In this document: one piece after another, positions 6,471-8,470 of the stretch | How the letters are laid out: every line of letters starts with the position of its first letter | Numbering within the stretch: position 1 is the first letter of the stretch | Assembly: GCA_902492825.1 (NCBI GenBank) | Contig: CABUMZ010000084.1 | Span: forward strand, 1-8,470 | Source of the DNA: an uncultured Collinsella sp. | GTDB lineage: Bacteria; Actinomycetota; Coriobacteriia; Coriobacteriales; Coriobacteriaceae | DNA: 8,470 nucleotides | Direction of reading: 5' to 3' | The notes under the pieces: model-generated | What the model saw: the letters and a program-made list of their open reading frames with translations, nothing else | Database searches by the model: none | What the model was told of the DNA's origin: nothing | Program-made: the position numbers and the translations under genes

Positions 6471-7469
6471 TTATTCCTCGACCGGCGTGAGCACCATGAC
6501 TGCGCGCGTATTGCTAAATGACAGCGAACGGCAAGTCACAAGCGTTACGACCTTGGTTGCCGAAGCGGCACGATCGGTGGCATCGCTCGCCACGGCCGAG
6601 GCGCCGTCGAGCATCTCGGACAGGTAATTCTTCAGTCCGTCATCGCCCTCAAAGTTGGGCGTGCGCGCCTTGGCATATGTGTCCTCGACCACCTTGGTCG
6701 CCAGCGGGCGCAACTTATACGTCGCATCGCGCGTGATGTAGTACACGTATTCCATGCTGTCGAACGTCGCCTGATCGGTCGTATCCGAAATCACGTTGAA
6801 CATCGAACCGTCGTTCATGTGGTGGCCGTAGATCGTGGTCTGCTGATCAACCATGCCGGGCGCGGTGTCGTCGCTATCCAAGAAGATGGCTCCCGAGGCA
6901 TTAGCGGTGCCGTCGAATAGCGTGTTGAGGTACTTGGAGTTGTTGTTGGTCTGCACCACGGGGTAGTTGATGTTGGTGCCGGGCGCGTAAATCCAACCCA
7001 CAACCTCGGGATTTGTCTGGGCAAGCGCATTGAAATCGATAATCGGCACGCCGCTGGCGTCCTTGTCGCTCACATATTGCTTTTCGATTTTTTGATACGA
7101 CTCGCTCGCCTGCTTGTAGCCAATCTGCGCGTTGATAAAGATAGCGGCCGCAGCAACGATCAGGCCAATGCCGATGATGATGAGCAGAATGGGAATGACG
7201 GAGCGGCGCTTTTTGCGCGGCGGCTCGGTATAGCTTGATGGCGCGGCATGCGCCGAAGAGCGAGGTGACTTCTTGGCCGTACTGTATGACGAAGGACGAT
7301 ATGCAGCCGGCGTATCCTGACGGCGATGCTTCGCCGGCGTCACGGGGCGCGGCGCGCGCGGCTGCTGAGGAGAGGATGTCCGACCCTGCTGCGGTGCGCG
7401 GGCTGCTCCCGACTTGGCTGGATCGGGAATCCGAGAAGCCGAAAAACGCTTTCCCTGATAGTCGGACAT
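6471..7469 (-). CDS. Class B-type sortase with long cytoplasmic tail
   Basis: A 332-residue membrane-anchored cysteine transpeptidase that would join secreted proteins bearing a sorting signal to the cell wall or to one another. Residues 1-89 are basic and rich in Pro, Ser, Ala and Gln, with no evident fold. A single membrane segment lies at about 90-113 after RKKRR. The catalytic domain is outside: DFNALAQTNPEVVGWIYAPG (145-164) and YPVVQ (169-173) are typical of class B enzymes. The catalytic His is in YGHHM (probably His216), Cys313 is in TLVTC, and Arg322 is in SNTRAV. All three catalytic residues are present. The start has a good ribosome site, AAGGAGAG. No protein with an LPXTG- or NPQTN-like signal, nor a pilin gene, is nearby, so the substrate is unknown. 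It follows purE by 36 bases and is likely co-transcribed with it. The 89-residue tail is longer than in typical sortases. Class is inferred from motifs. Confidence 0.92.
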   Translation of the reverse strand: MSDYQGKRFSASRIPDPAKSGAARAPQQGRTSSPQQPRAPRPVTPAKHRRQDTPAAYRPSSYSTAKKSPRSSAHAAPSSYTEPPRKKRRSVIPILLIIIGIGLIVAAAAIFINAQIGYKQASESYQKIEKQYVSDKDASGVPIIDFNALAQTNPEVVGWIYAPGTNINYPVVQTNNNSKYLNTLFDGTANASGAIFLDSDDTAPGMVDQQTTIYGHHMNDGSMFNVISDTTDQATFDSMEYVYYITRDATYKLRPLATKVVEDTYAKARTPNFEGDDGLKNYLSEMLDGASAVASDATDRAASATKVVTLVTCRSLSFSNTRAVMVLTPVEE

Positions 7470-7505
7470 GGCTCTCCTTATGCTGCAAATGGACTGGCAG
7501 AGCGC

Positions 7506-7970
7506 TTAGGCGTCAGCCATCTCTTGCTTCATCTTCTCGATAACCTTGCGGTACTCGACATCGCATGCGCCCAGAATCTGCGTGGCGTAAATGGCAGCGT
7601 TCTTGGCACCGTTGATGGCCACACAGGCAACGGGCACGCCCGAAGGCATCTGAACCATCGACAGCAGCGAGTCCATACCACCCAGATCGCTCGTCTTCAT
7701 AGGCACGCCAATAACCGGCAGCGGAGTAAACGCAGCCACGACACCGCCCAGGTGAGCAGCCTTGCCGGCAGCAGCGATAATCACCTTGATACCGCGGTCG
7801 GCAGCAGTCGAGGCCCACTCATGGACCTTCGCCGGCGTGCGGTGCGCGCTTGCAATCACGAGCTCATAGGGCACGCCCAGTGCCTCGAGCTCGGCGGTGC
7901 AGCCCTCCATAACGCCCAAATCGGACTTGGAGCCCATGATGATCCCGACAACCGGCTTCTGATCTGCCAT
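7506..7970 (-). CDS. purE: N5-carboxyaminoimidazole ribonucleotide mutase (class I PurE)
   Basis: PurE converts N5-CAIR to CAIR, the carboxylation step on AIR in purine synthesis. The 154-residue protein is close to full family length and shows the substrate-phosphate loop IIMGSKSDL (10-18; Ser14, Asp17), the catalytic SAHRTP (41-46, His43), AAAGKAAHLGGVVA (66-79) and GVPMKTSDLGGMDSLLS (88-104). The pattern fits the bacterial class I mutase, which usually needs PurK to make N5-CAIR. purK is not in the window. The start was set at the ATG (7968-7970) because AGGAGG lies 9 bases upstream. A TTG two codons earlier is in frame but only 3 bases from that ribosome site. It is the first gene of a likely unit with the sortase and the MoaE-like gene, and a promoter candidate lies at 8034-8062. 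Confidence 0.97.
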   Translation of the reverse strand: MADQKPVVGIIMGSKSDLGVMEGCTAELEALGVPYELVIASAHRTPAKVHEWASTAADRGIKVIIAAAGKAAHLGGVVAAFTPLPVIGVPMKTSDLGGMDSLLSMVQMPSGVPVACVAINGAKNAAIYATQILGACDVEYRKVIEKMKQEMADA

Positions 7971-7978
7971 AAACAAAG

Positions 7979-7985
7979 ACCTCCT
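7979..7985 (-). promoter_or_regulatory. Strong ribosome binding site deciding the purE start
   Basis: On the minus strand AGGAGGT (7985-7979) is a full anti-16S match. It is 8-9 bases from the ATG at 7970 but only 2-3 from the upstream TTG at 7976, which favours the ATG. Confidence 0.8.
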
Positions 7986-8033
7986 GTTGAGAGCGGTGAC
8001 GCGGCCAATCCGCGACCCTTAACTACTGAGAGT

Positions 8034-8062
8034 AGTATAGCTGCTCCCGTCCCTGCGGTCTT
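8034..8062 (-). promoter_or_regulatory. Candidate purE promoter
   Basis: On the minus strand TATACT (8039-8034) is a good -10. AAGACC (8062-8057), 17 bases upstream, keeps three central consensus bases (GAC). The start would be near 8026-8028, giving a leader of about 57 bases. A dyad, ACTACT-GAG-AGTAGT (8022-8036), covers the -10 edge and the start point, where a repressor could act. Confidence 0.45.
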
Positions 8063-8065
8063 TGT

Positions 8066-8137
8066 GGTGGCGGCTGAGCCTTTCCCTCGGGAACTGGGCT
8101 TCGCGAAGTTTCCCGAGGGAAAGGCTCAGCCGCCACC
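8066..8137. repeat. Perfect 28-bp inverted repeat upstream of purE
   Basis: The arms 8066-8093 and 8110-8137 are exact reverse complements over 28 bases (outer end GGTGGCGGCTGAGCC, inner end CTCGGGAA). They are separated by 16 bases that contain the palindrome CTTCGCGAAG (8099-8108). Neither side is followed by a T-run, so this is not an ordinary intrinsic terminator. It begins 3 bases upstream of the candidate purE -35 box. It could be a mobile-repeat hairpin, a protein-binding site or part of a structured RNA. Confidence 0.9.
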
Positions 8138-8141
8138 CTGC

Positions 8142-8181
8142 GACCTACCGGATATTGCTATGACGTACGTTTGCTGAAATA
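8142..8181 (+). repeat. 40-base direct repeat, copy 1
   Basis: This stretch matches 8248-8287 at 36 of 40 positions, an offset of 106 bases. The differences are at 8152, 8153, 8159 and 8172. It contains the palindrome ACGTACGT and, in one plus-strand frame, would read DLPDIAMTYVC followed by a stop codon. It starts 5 bases after the 28-bp inverted repeat. Confidence 0.85.
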
Positions 8182-8247
8182 AATGAGCTCCGGTTGCTTC
8201 GCAAAGTCGTTCAGATGAAAACACCAGACCGCCGCGGGGCACCCGGG

Positions 8248-8287
8248 GACCTACCGGGGATTGCCATGACGTACGTTGGCTGAAATA
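8248..8287 (+). repeat. 40-base direct repeat, copy 2
   Basis: This is the second copy of the unit at 8142-8181. It reads DLPGIAMTYVG and a stop in the same frame, and lies 5 bases before the plus-strand terminator stem. An ATG at 8215 opens this frame for 22 codons, but it has no recognisable ribosome site, so it is not called as a gene. Confidence 0.85.
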
Positions 8288-8292
8288 TTAAC

Positions 8293-8340
8293 GTGGGATC
8301 TGCCGTTCATTCGAACGGCAGATCCCACACTCATTTTTTT
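8293..8340 (+). terminator. Strong plus-strand intrinsic terminator without an obvious gene
   Basis: A perfect 16-bp stem pairs GTGGGATCTGCCGTTC (8293-8308) with its complement at 8313-8328 around the loop ATTC. Seven T residues follow at 8334-8340. The form and orientation call for a transcript entering from the left on the plus strand, yet the nearest genes to the left (purE and the sortase) are on the other strand. Confidence 0.85.
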
Positions 8341-8470
8341 CAGCCCTAGTCATCGCGCAAAGCCCCTTCGGCAGCACGCGATGCAGCCAAGTCACCGCAG
8401 GCCGGGGCGGGAGGGGCTGAGTTTCCTCCTGAGCGACTCTGCTTGCAGCCGGAGCGAAAGGGGGAAATCT
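8341..8470. other. Right edge without a recognised gene; possible RNA-level structure
   Basis: No gene is convincing here. Both strands stay open in one frame, as GC-rich DNA often does. The minus-strand frame runs from the edge to a stop at 8288-8290 straight through the terminator stem, which argues against coding. Two inverted repeats are visible: CATCGCG (8351-8357) with CGCGATG (8377-8383), and TTTCCTCCT (8422-8430) with AGGGGGAAA (8459-8467, one T-G pair). The second could be a leader hairpin, or the AGGGGG could be a ribosome site for a plus-strand gene beyond the window. Confidence 0.3.

Noticed and set aside
7326..8177. Plus-strand open frame of 283 codons ending in the first direct repeat
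   Set aside because: It covers the purE and sortase coding regions and then the 28-bp inverted repeat. No domain or ribosome site supports it.
8288..8470. Minus-strand open frame entering from the right edge (60 codons)
   Set aside because: Its last third is encoded by the perfect terminator palindrome, and no domain is visible. It may be an artefact of GC-rich sequence, though a truncated gene cannot be fully excluded.

Overview
The window reads as a chromosomal stretch of a GC-rich, Gram-positive actinobacterium. Gene content, PurF and PurM sequence style and the recurring intergenic palindromes all suggest a Coriobacteriia member close to Collinsella. That placement rests on sequence style and recollection, not on a search. 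There is no phage, transposase or CRISPR array. Eight protein genes are supported, most of them housekeeping.

Left part (1-2706), all on the minus strand. At 129-593 is a stand-alone PTS EIIA protein of the fructose/galactitol type, flanked on both sides by GGGGAC-type palindromic repeats. At 755-2549 are purM and purN, which overlap by 11 bases and are closed by a good intrinsic terminator at 681-723. At 2683-2707, hairpins directly after purF suggest partial termination between purF and purM.

Middle (2707-5976). purF (2707-4377, minus) is divergent from a two-part membrane protein (4672-5901, plus) whose C-terminal half is a CmpB-type putative ABC-transporter permease domain. The 294-base region between them carries a perfect TATAAT on each strand and a small dyad. 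A strong bidirectional terminator at 5935-5976 separates the membrane protein from the convergent genes to its right.

Right part (6000-7970, minus). purE, a class B-type sortase with a long basic Pro/Ser-rich cytoplasmic tail, and a divergent MoaE-like protein lie head to tail with gaps of 36 and 54 bases. They probably form one transcription unit ending at 5935-5976.

Far right (7971-8470). About 500 bases hold no convincing gene but are rich in structure: a candidate purE promoter with a dyad over its start, a 28-bp perfect inverted repeat, two 40-base direct repeats 106 bases apart, and a plus-strand intrinsic terminator with no obvious gene to terminate. This is the least explained part of the window.

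The purine genes cover early IMP synthesis: PurF (PRPP to phosphoribosylamine), PurN (GAR to FGAR), PurM (FGAM to AIR) and PurE (the carboxylation step on AIR). purD, purL/Q/S, purK, purC, purB and purH are not in this window. No purine riboswitch was recognised.
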